DNA of 64,000 nucleotides from an uncultured Chloroflexota bacterium (GCA_937974245.1 CALJKV010000124.1:1-64000), one strand, 5' to 3'. Shown: positions 24,469-33,638, numbered from the stretch's first letter. The notes: generated from the letters alone by a model not told the origin. Made by a program: numbers and translations.

Positions 24469-25308
24469 ATGACTAACGCACTTGTCAGTACCCAATGGGC
24501 TGCTGACCACCTGAATGACAACGGCGTTCGCATCGTCGAAGTCGACGTGGATACTGCCCAGTATGATACCGGGCATATCCCTGGCGCGGTGGCCTTTAAC
24601 TGGGAGACGCAGCTCCAGGACCAGGTTGCCCGTGACATCATCGGTCAGGGCGAACTCGAACATCTGCTGAGCGCGGCGGGGATCGGTCATAATACGCGCA
24701 TTGTCCTGTATGGCGACCATAACAACTGGTTCGCCGCCTATGCCCTGTGGCTGTTGAAGTATTACGGCCATGAGCAGGTTAGCCTGATTGATGGCGGGCG
24801 CAAAAAATGGTTGGCGGAAAACCGCCCCATTACGACTGAAACCCCCACTTACCCGGTCACTGGCTACCAGGTGGCGCATATTCAGCATGAATTGCGGGCA
24901 GATCGTGACTATATCCGGTCGCGCCTGGGGCAGAAGGGCTTTGGCATGGTGGATGTGCGTTCCGGCCCAGAGTATGTAGGCGATGTGATTGCCCCACCAG
25001 GGATGAGCGAAACGGCACAGCGCGGTGGGCATATCCCCGGCGCGGTGAATATTCCCTGGTCACAGGCGGTGGCCGAGGACGGGACTTTCAAGAGCCGCGA
25101 CGAACTCTTGCAGTTATATGGCGCACAGGGGATCAATGGCGGCAGCAATGAGGTCATAACCTACTGCCGGATCGGGGAGCGTTCGTCGCACACCTGGTTC
25201 GCGCTCAAGTACCTGATTGGGTTGGAAAACGTCCGTAATTACGATGGTTCGTGGACGGAGTGGGGTAATCTGATCGGCAATCCGATCAAAAAGGGCGCTG
25301 AAGCGTAA
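24469..25308 (+). CDS. Thiosulfate/3-mercaptopyruvate sulfurtransferase (two-domain rhodanese)
   Basis: This 279-residue tandem rhodanese is of the SseA/CysA type. The first domain (residues 1-125) lacks the catalytic Cys; the second carries Cys233 in the active loop YCRIGERSSHTW, the CRxGE(R/K) type linked to thiosulfate use. Both have the usual HIPGAV entry motifs. It moves sulfane sulfur to a thiol acceptor, here probably feeding the MoeZ-like rhodanese domain or the thioredoxin-like protein. A GAGGGAGAG ribosome site precedes the ATG. Confidence 0.92.
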   Translation: MTNALVSTQWAADHLNDNGVRIVEVDVDTAQYDTGHIPGAVAFNWETQLQDQVARDIIGQGELEHLLSAAGIGHNTRIVLYGDHNNWFAAYALWLLKYYGHEQVSLIDGGRKKWLAENRPITTETPTYPVTGYQVAHIQHELRADRDYIRSRLGQKGFGMVDVRSGPEYVGDVIAPPGMSETAQRGGHIPGAVNIPWSQAVAEDGTFKSRDELLQLYGAQGINGGSNEVITYCRIGERSSHTWFALKYLIGLENVRNYDGSWTEWGNLIGNPIKKGAEA

Positions 25309-25489
25309 CGCTCCAACGCCCACGGCGGTCAGCGGTCTGCCATCGGACTGCGGCTAACAGAAAAGATGCAGGCCGCCGACTACCTTCCTGGCTACACCAA
25401 TCGTAGCACAAGCTGGTCAGCTTGTCAGCGATCATCTGCCAGACTGACCAACTTGTAAACATTCATCAATAACGAAGGAGATGCAAACT

Positions 25490-25759
25490 GTGCCGAATAT
25501 CAAGATTCCAACACCGCTGCGCCCGTATACCGATAACCAGTCCCAGGTGAGTGTGGCCGGGGGGACAGTGGGCGATGCCCTGGCCGACCTGGTGAACCAG
25601 TACCCCGACCTGCGCGTTCATCTGTTTAATGGCGACGAACTGCGGAATTTCGTCAACGTTTTCCTGGGGGATGAAGACACGCGCTTTCTGGATGGGCTGA
25701 AAACGGATGTTGAGTCGGACGACCAACTGCGAATCGTCCCAACCATTGCAGGTGGGTAA
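25490..25759 (+). CDS. Ubiquitin-like sulfur carrier, CysO-like (MoaD/ThiS family)
   Basis: The 89-residue beta-grasp protein ends in Gly-Gly. The sequence (IPTPLRPYT near the start, FVNVFLGDEDTRFLDGL in the middle, LRIVPTIAGG at the end) is close to mycobacterial CysO, which carries sulfur as a C-terminal thiocarboxylate for cysteine synthesis by CysM. The Gly-Gly end would be adenylated by the ThiF domain encoded at 27297 and released by the JAMM protease. The GTG at 25490 has AAGGAG nine bases upstream; the ATG at 25481 would abut the ribosome site. No cysM is in the window. Confidence 0.9.
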   Translation: MPNIKIPTPLRPYTDNQSQVSVAGGTVGDALADLVNQYPDLRVHLFNGDELRNFVNVFLGDEDTRFLDGLKTDVESDDQLRIVPTIAGG

Positions 25760-26283
25760 TGATCGTTCGCCCGGCGCACCTCGATGATGTCCCGGCTGTT
25801 GCCCGTGTCCACGTGGAAAGCTGGCGCACGGCATATGCCGGAATCGTACCGGATGATTTCCTGGCGGGACTGCGCTACGAAGATCGTGAAGCGATGTGGC
25901 GGCGCAACCTGGAAAACCCCGCCTGGCGCTCTGTTCTGTATGTGGTAGAAGATGTTCCGGGTCAGGTTGTCGGGTTTGCCTGCGCCGGCCCGGAGCGTGA
26001 AGGCGACTCTCATTATACCGGGGAAGTCTACGCGATTTACCTGCTGCAAACGGCACAGGGCAAAGGGATGGGGCGGGCGCTGATGCAAGCCGCAGCACAA
26101 TGGTTGATGGTACATGGTTATCCGGCGCTGCTGGTGTGGGTGCTGGCGGCCAATGACCGGGCACGAGGGTTTTACGAAGCGTTGGGCGGGCAGTATGTCC
26201 GCGAAAAAGACATCGAAATCGGCGGGGCGCGCCTGCTGGAAATTGCCTACGGCTGGCGTGATATCGGGCAGTTAGCCGGGTAG
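25759..26283 (+). CDS. GNAT-family N-acetyltransferase
   Basis: This 174-residue acetyltransferase begins MIVRPAHLDDVPAVARVHVE and has the acetyl-CoA pyrophosphate-binding motif QTAQGKGMGRALM (Q-x-x-G-x-G/A) and the C-terminal ANDRARGFYEALGG motif B. The substrate is unknown. Its ATG overlaps the stop of the CysO-like gene by one base (TAATG), so it is translationally coupled. This suggests a link to the sulfur cluster, for example acetylating an amino acid or the carrier, but that is inference. Confidence 0.9.
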   Translation: MIVRPAHLDDVPAVARVHVESWRTAYAGIVPDDFLAGLRYEDREAMWRRNLENPAWRSVLYVVEDVPGQVVGFACAGPEREGDSHYTGEVYAIYLLQTAQGKGMGRALMQAAAQWLMVHGYPALLVWVLAANDRARGFYEALGGQYVREKDIEIGGARLLEIAYGWRDIGQLAG

Positions 26284-26347
26284 CGTTCATGGTGTCGGAT
26301 TGACCAAACAAAGCGGCCATCCAACTATTACTGAGGGAGAAGAGACG

Positions 26348-26812
26348 ATGGCAGTTGAAACGTACCGTAAAGTAGATCACACCGGCCTGAAAACCGGACA
26401 GGCGGCGACTATCTTGCTGCTGGTTCTGGCGTTTGTGCTGGATAGCACCGTGCTGGTGGCGTTCGTCGCGCTGGCACAGCTCCTGGGCGCGCTGGATGCA
26501 CCCTTCGCACCTTACCGCCTGCTGTACCAGCGGGTCGTCAAGCCCAGCGGATTAGTCCAGCCACACGTCATCAACGACCATCCTGAACCGCACCGTTTTG
26601 CCATGCTGGTCGGGGCGCTGTTCAACGGCGCGGCGACGGTGGCGCTGCTGGTGGCTGCGCCGGTGGTGGCCTGGGTGCTGGTAGGTATCGTCGTGGCGCT
26701 GGCGAACCTGAACTTCTGGATTAACTTCTGCGTGGGCTGCTGGGTATACTACCAACTCAACCGGTTGGGGATACCCGGATTCGCACAGTCACCCGTCACC
26801 AATAAGAGCTAA
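26348..26812 (+). CDS. DUF4395 membrane protein
   Basis: The 154-residue protein has about four membrane segments (AATILLLVLAFVLDSTVLVA; ATVALLVAAPVVAWVLVGIV and others), the RVVKPSGLVQP sequence and the C-terminal NFCVGCWVYYQL motif with two Cys, typical of DUF4395. In mycobacteria and others this family is encoded beside rhodanese and thioredoxin-like genes, as here, so a role in sulfur or thiol transfer at the membrane is plausible. The ATG at 26348 has AGGGAG upstream; the frame opens 48 bases earlier. Confidence 0.88.
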   Translation: MAVETYRKVDHTGLKTGQAATILLLVLAFVLDSTVLVAFVALAQLLGALDAPFAPYRLLYQRVVKPSGLVQPHVINDHPEPHRFAMLVGALFNGAATVALLVAAPVVAWVLVGIVVALANLNFWINFCVGCWVYYQLNRLGIPGFAQSPVTNKS

Positions 26813-26835
26813 CGACAGTTGTAGGAGCGTATCCG

Positions 26836-27258
26836 ATGCTTGAGCGTGTCCTGATCCTTGCCATTATCGCTGCCGTTGGTTTTACGGCATATCCCGTCCT
26901 GCGCCGCTATCATGTGAGCCGCGTGGCGACCAACGCCAAACGCGACCCGTTGCTGAGCGGACTGAAACCAGGTATTCCGGCCATTGTCTACTTCACGACG
27001 CCCGGCTGTATGCCCTGCAAGACGCAGCAGCAGCCAGCCCTGGCGATATTACAGACTGAGCTGGGGGATGGGATTCAGATTATCCAGGTAGATGCTGCCG
27101 ATGACCCGGAAGCCGCCCGGCGATGGGGGGTATTTTCCGCTCCGACCACGTTCATCCTGGATGGTCAGGGAAAACCACAGACGGTCAATCATGGCGTGGC
27201 CGGGACGGTCATGCTCAGGCAGCAGTTAGCAGGATTAGCGGGGCAACCTGTACAATAA
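26836..27258 (+). CDS. Membrane-anchored thioredoxin-like protein
   Basis: This 140-residue protein has an N-terminal membrane anchor (LILAIIAAVGFTAYPVL) and a thioredoxin fold with redox Cys58 and Cys61 in TTPGCMPCK, the strand IIQVDAADDPE and the cis-Pro loop in FSAPTTFIL. It keeps both Cys, unlike the Sec-containing relative at 11894. It probably reduces the persulfide or disulfide of a partner in this cluster, such as DUF4395 or the rhodanese. It follows the DUF4395 gene by 23 bases. Confidence 0.9.
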   Translation: MLERVLILAIIAAVGFTAYPVLRRYHVSRVATNAKRDPLLSGLKPGIPAIVYFTTPGCMPCKTQQQPALAILQTELGDGIQIIQVDAADDPEAARRWGVFSAPTTFILDGQGKPQTVNHGVAGTVMLRQQLAGLAGQPVQ

Positions 27259-27296
27259 CCCGCATTCACGATGACATGAGAGAGAGAGCGTAACGC

Positions 27297-28538
27297 ATGT
27301 TACCACTGGTCAATACCGTCGCAGAATTGACGAATGAAGAAATCAAACGCTACAGCCGCCACCTGATTATGCCGGAAGTCGGCATTGACGGGCAGCGCAA
27401 GCTCAAAGCCGCCAGCGTGCTGCTCATCGGCACCGGCGGGTTGGGCAGTCCGCTCGCCCTGTACCTGGCCGCCGCCGGGATCGGGCGCATCGGGCTGGTG
27501 GATTATGACGTAGTAGACGAAACCAACTTGCAGCGCCAGGTGATTCACGGCGAGAGCAGCGTCGGCGTCCTCAAGATTGAAAGCGCCAAAAGGCGGATGC
27601 TGGACATCAACCCGCATCTCCAGATTGATACCTATAATGTGCCGCTGACATCGGCCAATGCGCTCGAACTGTTCGCGCCTTACGATGTCATTGTAGACGG
27701 CACGGACAACTTCCCGACGCGCTACCTGGTGAACGATGCCTGTGTGAAGCTGGGCAAGCCGAATGTATACGGCAGCATCTTCCGCTTCGAGGGGCAGTTG
27801 AGTGTGTTTTACGCCAAGGAAGGCCCGTGTTACCGCTGCCTGTTCCCCACGCCGCCGCCGCCAGGGCTGGTGCCAAGCTGCGCCGAAGGCGGTGTGCTGG
27901 GCATTCTGCCGGGGACAATCGGCACGCTCCAGGCGACGGAGGTGATTAAGCTGCTGCTGGGCATTGGCGAACCGATGATCGGGCGGATGCTGCTGTACGA
28001 CGCGCTGGAGATGAGTTTCACGACGCTCAAACTGCGCAAAGACCCGAACTGCCCGGTGTGCGGCGTGCCGCATGACGCGGTGGAACTGATTGATTATGAG
28101 CAGTTCTGCGGGATGCCCGCCCACGATCACAGCAACTACCAGAGCAGCAACGGGGCGGAAATCCCGGTGCCGGAAATCAGCGTCACCAGACTCAAAGCCC
28201 GGCTGGACGCGGGCGACGACATCCTGATTCTCGACGTGCGCGACCCGCATGAGTGGGAGATCGTCTCGCTGCCGGTGGCGAATACGCTGCAAATCCCCAA
28301 AGGTGACATCCAGGCGGCGAAGAATGCGCTGTTGGCCGGGCGCAAACTGCGTGACGAGTCGGTACTGGCGCAAATCCCGGATGACCGCGAAATCGCCCTG
28401 CTGTGCCGCAGTGGGAAGCGCAGCGCCGATTCCATCCGTTTTCTATGGGAGGCGGGGTACAAGAACCGGCTGGTGAACATCACCGGGGGTATCCTGGCCT
28501 GGGCGGAGGAAGTTGACCCGGATATGCCGCAGTATTAG
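27297..28538 (+). CDS. MoeZ-like adenylyltransferase/sulfurtransferase (ThiF-rhodanese)
   Basis: The 413-residue fusion has a ThiF/MoeB domain (residues 1-265) with the ATP-binding loop GTGGLGS (about 46-51), the catalytic Cys195 in GLVPSCAEGG and two CxxC zinc pairs (CYRC, CPVC), then a rhodanese domain (about 295-412) with Cys370 in LLCRSGKRS. It adenylates the C-terminal Gly of a sulfur carrier and turns it into a thiocarboxylate. The same fusion, MoeZ, activates CysO in mycobacteria. With the CysO-like and Mec-like genes it completes most of that pathway. Confidence 0.93.
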   Translation: MLPLVNTVAELTNEEIKRYSRHLIMPEVGIDGQRKLKAASVLLIGTGGLGSPLALYLAAAGIGRIGLVDYDVVDETNLQRQVIHGESSVGVLKIESAKRRMLDINPHLQIDTYNVPLTSANALELFAPYDVIVDGTDNFPTRYLVNDACVKLGKPNVYGSIFRFEGQLSVFYAKEGPCYRCLFPTPPPPGLVPSCAEGGVLGILPGTIGTLQATEVIKLLLGIGEPMIGRMLLYDALEMSFTTLKLRKDPNCPVCGVPHDAVELIDYEQFCGMPAHDHSNYQSSNGAEIPVPEISVTRLKARLDAGDDILILDVRDPHEWEIVSLPVANTLQIPKGDIQAAKNALLAGRKLRDESVLAQIPDDREIALLCRSGKRSADSIRFLWEAGYKNRLVNITGGILAWAEEVDPDMPQY

Positions 28539-28592
28539 GGGCAGTGCCGGGTACTGAGTACACAGTGATGAGGCATGAGGTGAAGGATGTAG

Positions 28593-28620
28593 GGGCGATC
28601 CGGTGTGGGTCGCCCTGTTT
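28593..28620 (+). terminator. Probable terminator of the sulfur operon
   Basis: GGGCGATCC (28593-28601) pairs with GGGTCGCCC (28607-28615) with one mismatch, followed by TGTTTC. The hairpin sits between the MoeZ-like gene and the TIR gene. The T-run is short, so it may be a dispersed palindromic repeat as well. Confidence 0.55.
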
Positions 28621-28696
28621 CATTGCATCAGCGCCCCAAATCCTCGACAATATAATTCGTTGTGATTATGCGATCCAAGTGATTTGAGGGAGTTAT

Positions 28697-31087
28697 ATGT
28701 CGGATGTATTCATCTCGTATTCGCGCAGTAATATAGACTTCGCCGAACAGCTTTTTGATGCGCTCAAAAATCGCGGGATGAGCGCCTGGGTGGACTGGCA
28801 GAATATCCCCCGTTCCGCCGGGTGGTGGGATGAGATCGAGCGCGGAATTGATGCGGCTACGAGCTTCATTTTCCTGGTCAGCGGTGACTCGCTCGGTTCT
28901 GCTGTGTGTACGCTGGAACTAGCGCACGCTCACGAAAATGGCAAGCGGATTATCCCGGTTATCATCCAGCCGCCGGACTTTGACGTGCCGATTCCGGTGC
29001 GCCCGCAGGATGAGCTGTTCCAGCAGATGCTCGGTGGACGTGATTTGTTTGCCCTAGCGCGGGAACTGCGCACCCTGCTACGGGAGCGGAACTGGGTGCT
29101 GTTCATTGGTAAAGACGGTGCGCCGCGCCCCTTTGACGAGGCGCTCAATGAACTGCTGGACACGCTCAAGACCGACCTGGAACACAGCTACCGCCATGCC
29201 CGGCTGCTGGTGCGGGCGCGGGAGTGGGAGAACGGCGGGCGCGACGACGACCTGCTGCTCATTGGTGACGAAATTACCCAGGCCGAGTCCTGGCTGGCCG
29301 AAGCCGAGGCACGGAGCAAAGAGCCGACACCGACTGACCTGCACCGCAAGTACATTATGACCAGCCGGACGGTGGAAGATGCCCGACTGCGCCGTTTGCG
29401 CAACATCCGGCGTGCGAGTGTTGTGGCGTCGCTGATCGCGGTAGTGGCGATTGTCTTCGCTGTGGTTGCTTCACTGGTGGGGATACAGGCGAACGCCAGC
29501 GCCAACACCTCCCGCACCGAAGTTGCCCAGGCCAATGACCAACTGACGGCAGTACCCCCGACACTGACCCTCGTGAATCAGCAGGTCGCCACTGCCCAGG
29601 AGCAGGCGGACGCCGCCCAGGAACGGGAAGCCGCCGCTAATCGTCAGGCCGCAACTGCTGTAGCGCAGGTCGAAGCAGCCCAGGCCACCGCCACGCAGAT
29701 TCCACCGACATTGACCGAGGCTGCTGTACTGCGGCAAGAAGCAGAGGATAAAAGTTTCATTGCCTCCGAATTCGCCAACGCTGTATTGCAACCTGACAAT
29801 AACCCAAGCCAACTTGTCCACCAGATGGACAGACTGGTAGAGATTTTTCCGAGTTACGCTTCAGCTTATCAAGTACGAGGGCTGGCTTATAAAGCCCAGG
29901 GGGACTATGAAAACGCAATCGCGGATTATTCCCAGGTCATCGAACTTGACCCAGTGAATGCTGCTGCCTACAACAATCGCGGGAATGCTTACACAGACCT
30001 TGGCGACCATGCGAACGCAATCACGGATTATTCTCAAGCTATTATTCTCGGACCGGAATATGCTGAAGCCTATTACAATCGCGGGAACGTTTACAAGTCC
30101 CAAGGAGATTATGACAAAGCTATAATCGACTACAACAAAGCCATTGACTTTGATCCGGAATTTGCCCAGGCCTATGGGGGACGCGGGCTGGCTTACACGC
30201 AATTGGGCGAGTATGAACAGGCAATTGAGGACTTCAACCAGGCAATCACGCTCGACGAGAACAATGCTGCTATCTACCAATGGCGCGGGTTGACTTACTA
30301 TCTCCTAGAGGAATATGAACAGGCAATCGAGAACTTCGATCAAGCTATTGTCCTTGATCCAAATGTTGCCGAAACCTACTATATTCGCGGCAGTACTTAT
30401 GCCGATCTGGAGGAGTATGGGCGAGCGATAGTGGACTTTGATCAAGCAATCACGCTCAACACAGGGTATGCAACCGCATATAACAATCGTGGCAATGCTT
30501 ACGAAAACCTGGGCAACTTTGAACAAGCGATAGCAGATTACAATCAAGCCATTGCTCTGGACGAAACACTTTATAGTGCTTTCTATCGTCGTGGGAATAC
30601 TTATGCCGATCTAGGAGACTACACAGGGGCAATCGCGGATTATGACGAAGCCATCAGCCTCAATCAGGGTTACATTGAAGCCTACAACAGTCGTGGGTAC
30701 GCCTACATGATATTGGGCGAATACGAAAGGGCACTTGGAGATTTTGACCAGGCTATTGAACGTGATCCAGAATATGTCAAAGCGTATAATAATCGGGGAT
30801 TGGTCTACACAACGTTAGGTGAGTATGAAAAGGCGATTGCGGAATTCGGCCAAGCTATCGAACTAGACCCTAACAGTGCTGTGGCTTACATGGGTCGCGG
30901 GTTGGCTTATGTATTATTAGGCGAAGGTGAAATGGATTCTAGCCTGCAATTTCAATATTATTTGCAAATGGTACAAGATTGGCAGCAGGCGGAAGCGCTG
31001 GGAGAAAACTTGCCACCCACAATGAAGGATATCATGATTCAAATCGAATCTACGTTGTCTGGCCTCACCCCCACGCCGGGGCAGTGA
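28697..31087 (+). CDS. TIR-domain, membrane-spanning TPR protein
   Basis: This 796-residue protein has an N-terminal TIR domain (residues 1-140; DVFISYSRSN, WVDWQNIP, and Glu74 in CTLELAHA at the position of the NADase catalytic Glu). A linker leads to one membrane segment (about 239-263), then an Ala/Gln-rich coiled coil (about 265-350) and about ten TPR repeats from residue 387 to 740, each of 34 residues with the form AYxxRGxAYxxLGEYExAIxDFxQAIxLDP. The TIR domain would be cytosolic and the TPRs outside or facing the other side. It may act in signalling or NAD-consuming defence; no partner gene adjoins. GAGGGAG precedes the ATG. Confidence 0.9.
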   Translation: MSDVFISYSRSNIDFAEQLFDALKNRGMSAWVDWQNIPRSAGWWDEIERGIDAATSFIFLVSGDSLGSAVCTLELAHAHENGKRIIPVIIQPPDFDVPIPVRPQDELFQQMLGGRDLFALARELRTLLRERNWVLFIGKDGAPRPFDEALNELLDTLKTDLEHSYRHARLLVRAREWENGGRDDDLLLIGDEITQAESWLAEAEARSKEPTPTDLHRKYIMTSRTVEDARLRRLRNIRRASVVASLIAVVAIVFAVVASLVGIQANASANTSRTEVAQANDQLTAVPPTLTLVNQQVATAQEQADAAQEREAAANRQAATAVAQVEAAQATATQIPPTLTEAAVLRQEAEDKSFIASEFANAVLQPDNNPSQLVHQMDRLVEIFPSYASAYQVRGLAYKAQGDYENAIADYSQVIELDPVNAAAYNNRGNAYTDLGDHANAITDYSQAIILGPEYAEAYYNRGNVYKSQGDYDKAIIDYNKAIDFDPEFAQAYGGRGLAYTQLGEYEQAIEDFNQAITLDENNAAIYQWRGLTYYLLEEYEQAIENFDQAIVLDPNVAETYYIRGSTYADLEEYGRAIVDFDQAITLNTGYATAYNNRGNAYENLGNFEQAIADYNQAIALDETLYSAFYRRGNTYADLGDYTGAIADYDEAISLNQGYIEAYNSRGYAYMILGEYERALGDFDQAIERDPEYVKAYNNRGLVYTTLGEYEKAIAEFGQAIELDPNSAVAYMGRGLAYVLLGEGEMDSSLQFQYYLQMVQDWQQAEALGENLPPTMKDIMIQIESTLSGLTPTPGQ

Positions 31088-31099
31088 GGTGGCGAATCG

Positions 31100-33031
31100 C
31101 TACGACACGTTACACGTCACCGCCAGTTCCCGTTCGATGTCGTTGACGAATGCACCGGAGGGGAGCTGGTGGTACATCCCGTAGCGCAGCAGCGGCGACC
31201 CGGCGGCACGCGGCACAACGTACACATCGCGCACGACTTCCCCCGCCGTCCACGTCGTCAGCGGACGCCAGCCGTACACCGGGGCGGACTGGTCGCCCTG
31301 CGCAACCACATTCCCGCCGCTATCCAGCAAATGCACGAACACGCTCCAATCCTGTGCCGGGCGTGCTTTCGTCGCCCAGGCCACTCGCAGGATAATCCGG
31401 CTTTCGGTACACGTCACCGAGTCGCCCAGCACGCTGAGTCCGTCCGGCAGGTCATGGGCGGTTTCCGGCTGCGTGGCGATCTGCACCAGGTAGGGCGCAG
31501 CGGCGTGCAGGTAGACCGGAGTCCCCAGTTTGGCCTCCCACCAGCTTACCGGCTGATTATAGAAAGTGTATTCCGGGGTGAGCAGCGTCCCCGCCGCCAT
31601 AATGGCCGGAAAATCGGCGCGGTGGTCTACCAGGCGGATGTCCTGTAACTCCCCGGCTACATCCTGGGCGAAGCTGGCCGCGAAGTAGCGCGGCCCCCAG
31701 GCGAACATCACGGTTGAGCTAGGCGGGGCGCTCCTTACGAGGGCGATGGTTTCCAGTCCGGTGGGGTCGGTGGTCAGGGTATGAATGAAGGGTTGGTTCT
31801 GCCAGCGCAAAACCGCGCCGAGCAGCACCCCCGCAAAGAGGATCACCACCGCCCCCCATACCCGGATCAGCATACGATTTTGATCTGATTTGGATAATGT
31901 GCCCGGAGCGTTCTCACCGTAAAGCCAGTTAATTCCCTGTTGAACAACTCTCCCATCCGGCGACAGGGACAACACTATCTCCCCCAGGAACAGCCAGCCA
32001 AAGGCGGCACTCACCAGTACCGGCAGAATGAGCGCGGACATGATGTCGGTATACAGCAGGACGTGAAAGGCATAGGCCGCGCCGCCGTTCAGCAGGAAAA
32101 CCGCCGCCGCCCGCCGCCGCGCCGGACTCCGCAGCGCCAGCAGCAGACCCAGGATTCCCAGCAGCAGGCCGGGCATGGTCAGATCGGTGAGCAGGACTGT
32201 GTTGACGGTGTTCAGGTTGGCAGCCAGCCCCGCCAGCGAACCCGGCGCACCGATGAAGCGCTCCGCCTCGCGCCCCATGAACTGATCCCAGAATCCGATC
32301 CATGTCCCCGGCTGGCCGTACACCCATTCCACCCCGGCAGCGGCCCGCAGCGGCAGATAGACATACGGCAGGAACCCCAGCAGGCCGATCAGCAGCGAGA
32401 TAACCAGCGTGCGGGCGATTGCCAACCGTGACCGGATGACTCCATCTCGCGTCATCAGTTCCCGCCAGACCGCCAGCAGCAGCGCCGGGGCTGTCATCAG
32501 CAGCGCCCGGTGGTGAAAAACGCCAATCCCGCCGACCAGCGCCAGCCAGTAGATACGCCCCCGGATGGGACGCCGCCACAACGCCAGGAAGAGCAGCAGC
32601 GCCAGCAGGAACAGGCCGAACGAGTAGATTTCCGCGATAACATGGTGAATCCATACGGTACGAGTCAGTCCGAGCAAGACGGCCATCCCCGCCGCCAGCC
32701 AGGGACGCCCGGTAATGTGTTGCGCCAGGGCATAGAGGAGCGCCAGCGCCGCCAGCCCCCAGACCAGTGATACCAGCGCGGGAGCCGTCACCGCCGCGAC
32801 CCCCAGACCGCGCAGCAGCGTCACCAGCAGATTGCCGCCTATGACATACAGCGGGTAGCCGGTGGCGTGCAGCGTTCCCCAGGTGTTGAGGATGATCTGT
32901 GTTTCGCCCACGTCAATCATGTAATAGTGTTCCGCACCGTTGGGGATGGTTTGCAGCGTGGGAAGATACGCGGCCAGCAGGATTGCCAGCGCCACGCCGC
33001 CGATCAGGTGCGTGCGGGATAGTCTGAACAA
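31100..33031 (-). CDS. DUF2723 multi-pass membrane protein, GT-C-like
   Basis: The 643-residue protein has about ten or more membrane segments and the start pattern of DUF2723 proteins (YLPTLQ, then DVGETQIILNTWGTLHATGYPLY), related to protein O-mannosyltransferase-like GT-C enzymes, with a soluble C-terminal domain of about 180 residues. Members are thought to move sugars from lipid carriers or to act in exopolysaccharide or lipid chemistry; the reaction is not known. The frame stays open through tRNA-Ser to 33175, so the start is placed at TTG 33031 (LFRLSRTHLIGG), with GAGGAG about ten bases upstream. Confidence 0.82.
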   Translation of the reverse strand: MFRLSRTHLIGGVALAILLAAYLPTLQTIPNGAEHYYMIDVGETQIILNTWGTLHATGYPLYVIGGNLLVTLLRGLGVAAVTAPALVSLVWGLAALALLYALAQHITGRPWLAAGMAVLLGLTRTVWIHHVIAEIYSFGLFLLALLLFLALWRRPIRGRIYWLALVGGIGVFHHRALLMTAPALLLAVWRELMTRDGVIRSRLAIARTLVISLLIGLLGFLPYVYLPLRAAAGVEWVYGQPGTWIGFWDQFMGREAERFIGAPGSLAGLAANLNTVNTVLLTDLTMPGLLLGILGLLLALRSPARRRAAAVFLLNGGAAYAFHVLLYTDIMSALILPVLVSAAFGWLFLGEIVLSLSPDGRVVQQGINWLYGENAPGTLSKSDQNRMLIRVWGAVVILFAGVLLGAVLRWQNQPFIHTLTTDPTGLETIALVRSAPPSSTVMFAWGPRYFAASFAQDVAGELQDIRLVDHRADFPAIMAAGTLLTPEYTFYNQPVSWWEAKLGTPVYLHAAAPYLVQIATQPETAHDLPDGLSVLGDSVTCTESRIILRVAWATKARPAQDWSVFVHLLDSGGNVVAQGDQSAPVYGWRPLTTWTAGEVVRDVYVVPRAAGSPLLRYGMYHQLPSGAFVNDIERELAVTCNVS

Positions 33032-33062
33032 GGGTGCAGCGCTCCTCGGTGACCAATATCGC

Positions 33063-33102
33063 AAATAAAAAAGCGAGTGAGGCCGGCGGCCACACACTCG
33101 CT
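33063..33102 (-). terminator. Terminator of tRNA-Ser
   Basis: On the minus strand GCGAGTG pairs with CACTCGC (33101-33095 and 33079-33073) with a GC-rich loop that itself pairs, followed by TTTTTTATTT. It lies just after the tRNA and before the TTG of the DUF2723 gene. Confidence 0.88.
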
Positions 33103-33109
33103 CAGGGTG

Positions 33110-33197
33110 CGGAGAGGGTGGGATTCGAACCCACGGTGGCCTAAAAGACCACACCTGTTTTCGAGACAGGCCCATTCAACCGCTCTGGCACCTCTCC
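33110..33197 (-). tRNA. tRNA-Ser(CGA)
   Basis: The 88 bases on the minus strand give acceptor GGAGAGG/CCTCTCC with discriminator G, anticodon stem CCTGT/ACAGG with loop CTCGAAA (anticodon CGA, serine), a long variable arm typical of tRNA-Ser, and T-arm GTGGG-TTCGAAT-CCCAC. CCA is not encoded. Confidence 0.96.
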
Positions 33198-33300
33198 AGT
33201 GAACGCCCATCATACTATGCGCGGGTTAAAAAACAAGGGTTGGTACGCCCTCGTTCAACGGCGCTATGGCGCATGATAAACCGTGCCCGCAGCCACCTGC

Positions 33301-33627
33301 TTACAACTGGAAACCGCCGGTGACACGGACCACTTTTTGCTGGTAGTTGTTGACAAATTCCAGCAGCTTGCCGTGGAGTGTTTTCCACTCCTCACTATCG
33401 AGGATGCGGCGCATCGTCGCCAGGTCTTCGGCCAGTCCTTCGGTCATAATCTGGGGCGTGTCGCCATGACTATAGGCGGTATACCAGGCGCCGGTTGGCT
33501 CTAAGCCCATCTGTGTGATGCCGGGGATCCATTCGCGTACCTGGAACTCGAAGAATTCCTGTTCGCTTTCCTGTTTGATGTCCCACTGCATTAGCAGTTT
33601 TACATTGTCTTTGCCTAAATCCGCCAT
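33301..33627 (-). CDS. Hypothetical protein, possible alpha-beta-barrel fold
   Basis: This 108-residue soluble protein is not clearly assigned. It begins with a strand-helix pattern (VKLLMQWDIKQESEQEFFEF) and has GAWYTAYSHGDTPQIMTEGL, similar in layout to small dimeric alpha-beta-barrel proteins. A good ribosome site, AAGGAGG, precedes the ATG. It lies 11 bases downstream of the MBL-fold gene on the same strand, so the two are likely one operon. Confidence 0.75.
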   Translation of the reverse strand: MADLGKDNVKLLMQWDIKQESEQEFFEFQVREWIPGITQMGLEPTGAWYTAYSHGDTPQIMTEGLAEDLATMRRILDSEEWKTLHGKLLEFVNNYQQKVVRVTGGFQL

Positions 33628-33638
33628 GCCACGCCTCC

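Noticed and set aside
33032..33175. N-terminal extension of the DUF2723 gene
   Set aside because: The extension runs through the terminator and tRNA-Ser gene and has no membrane-protein character.
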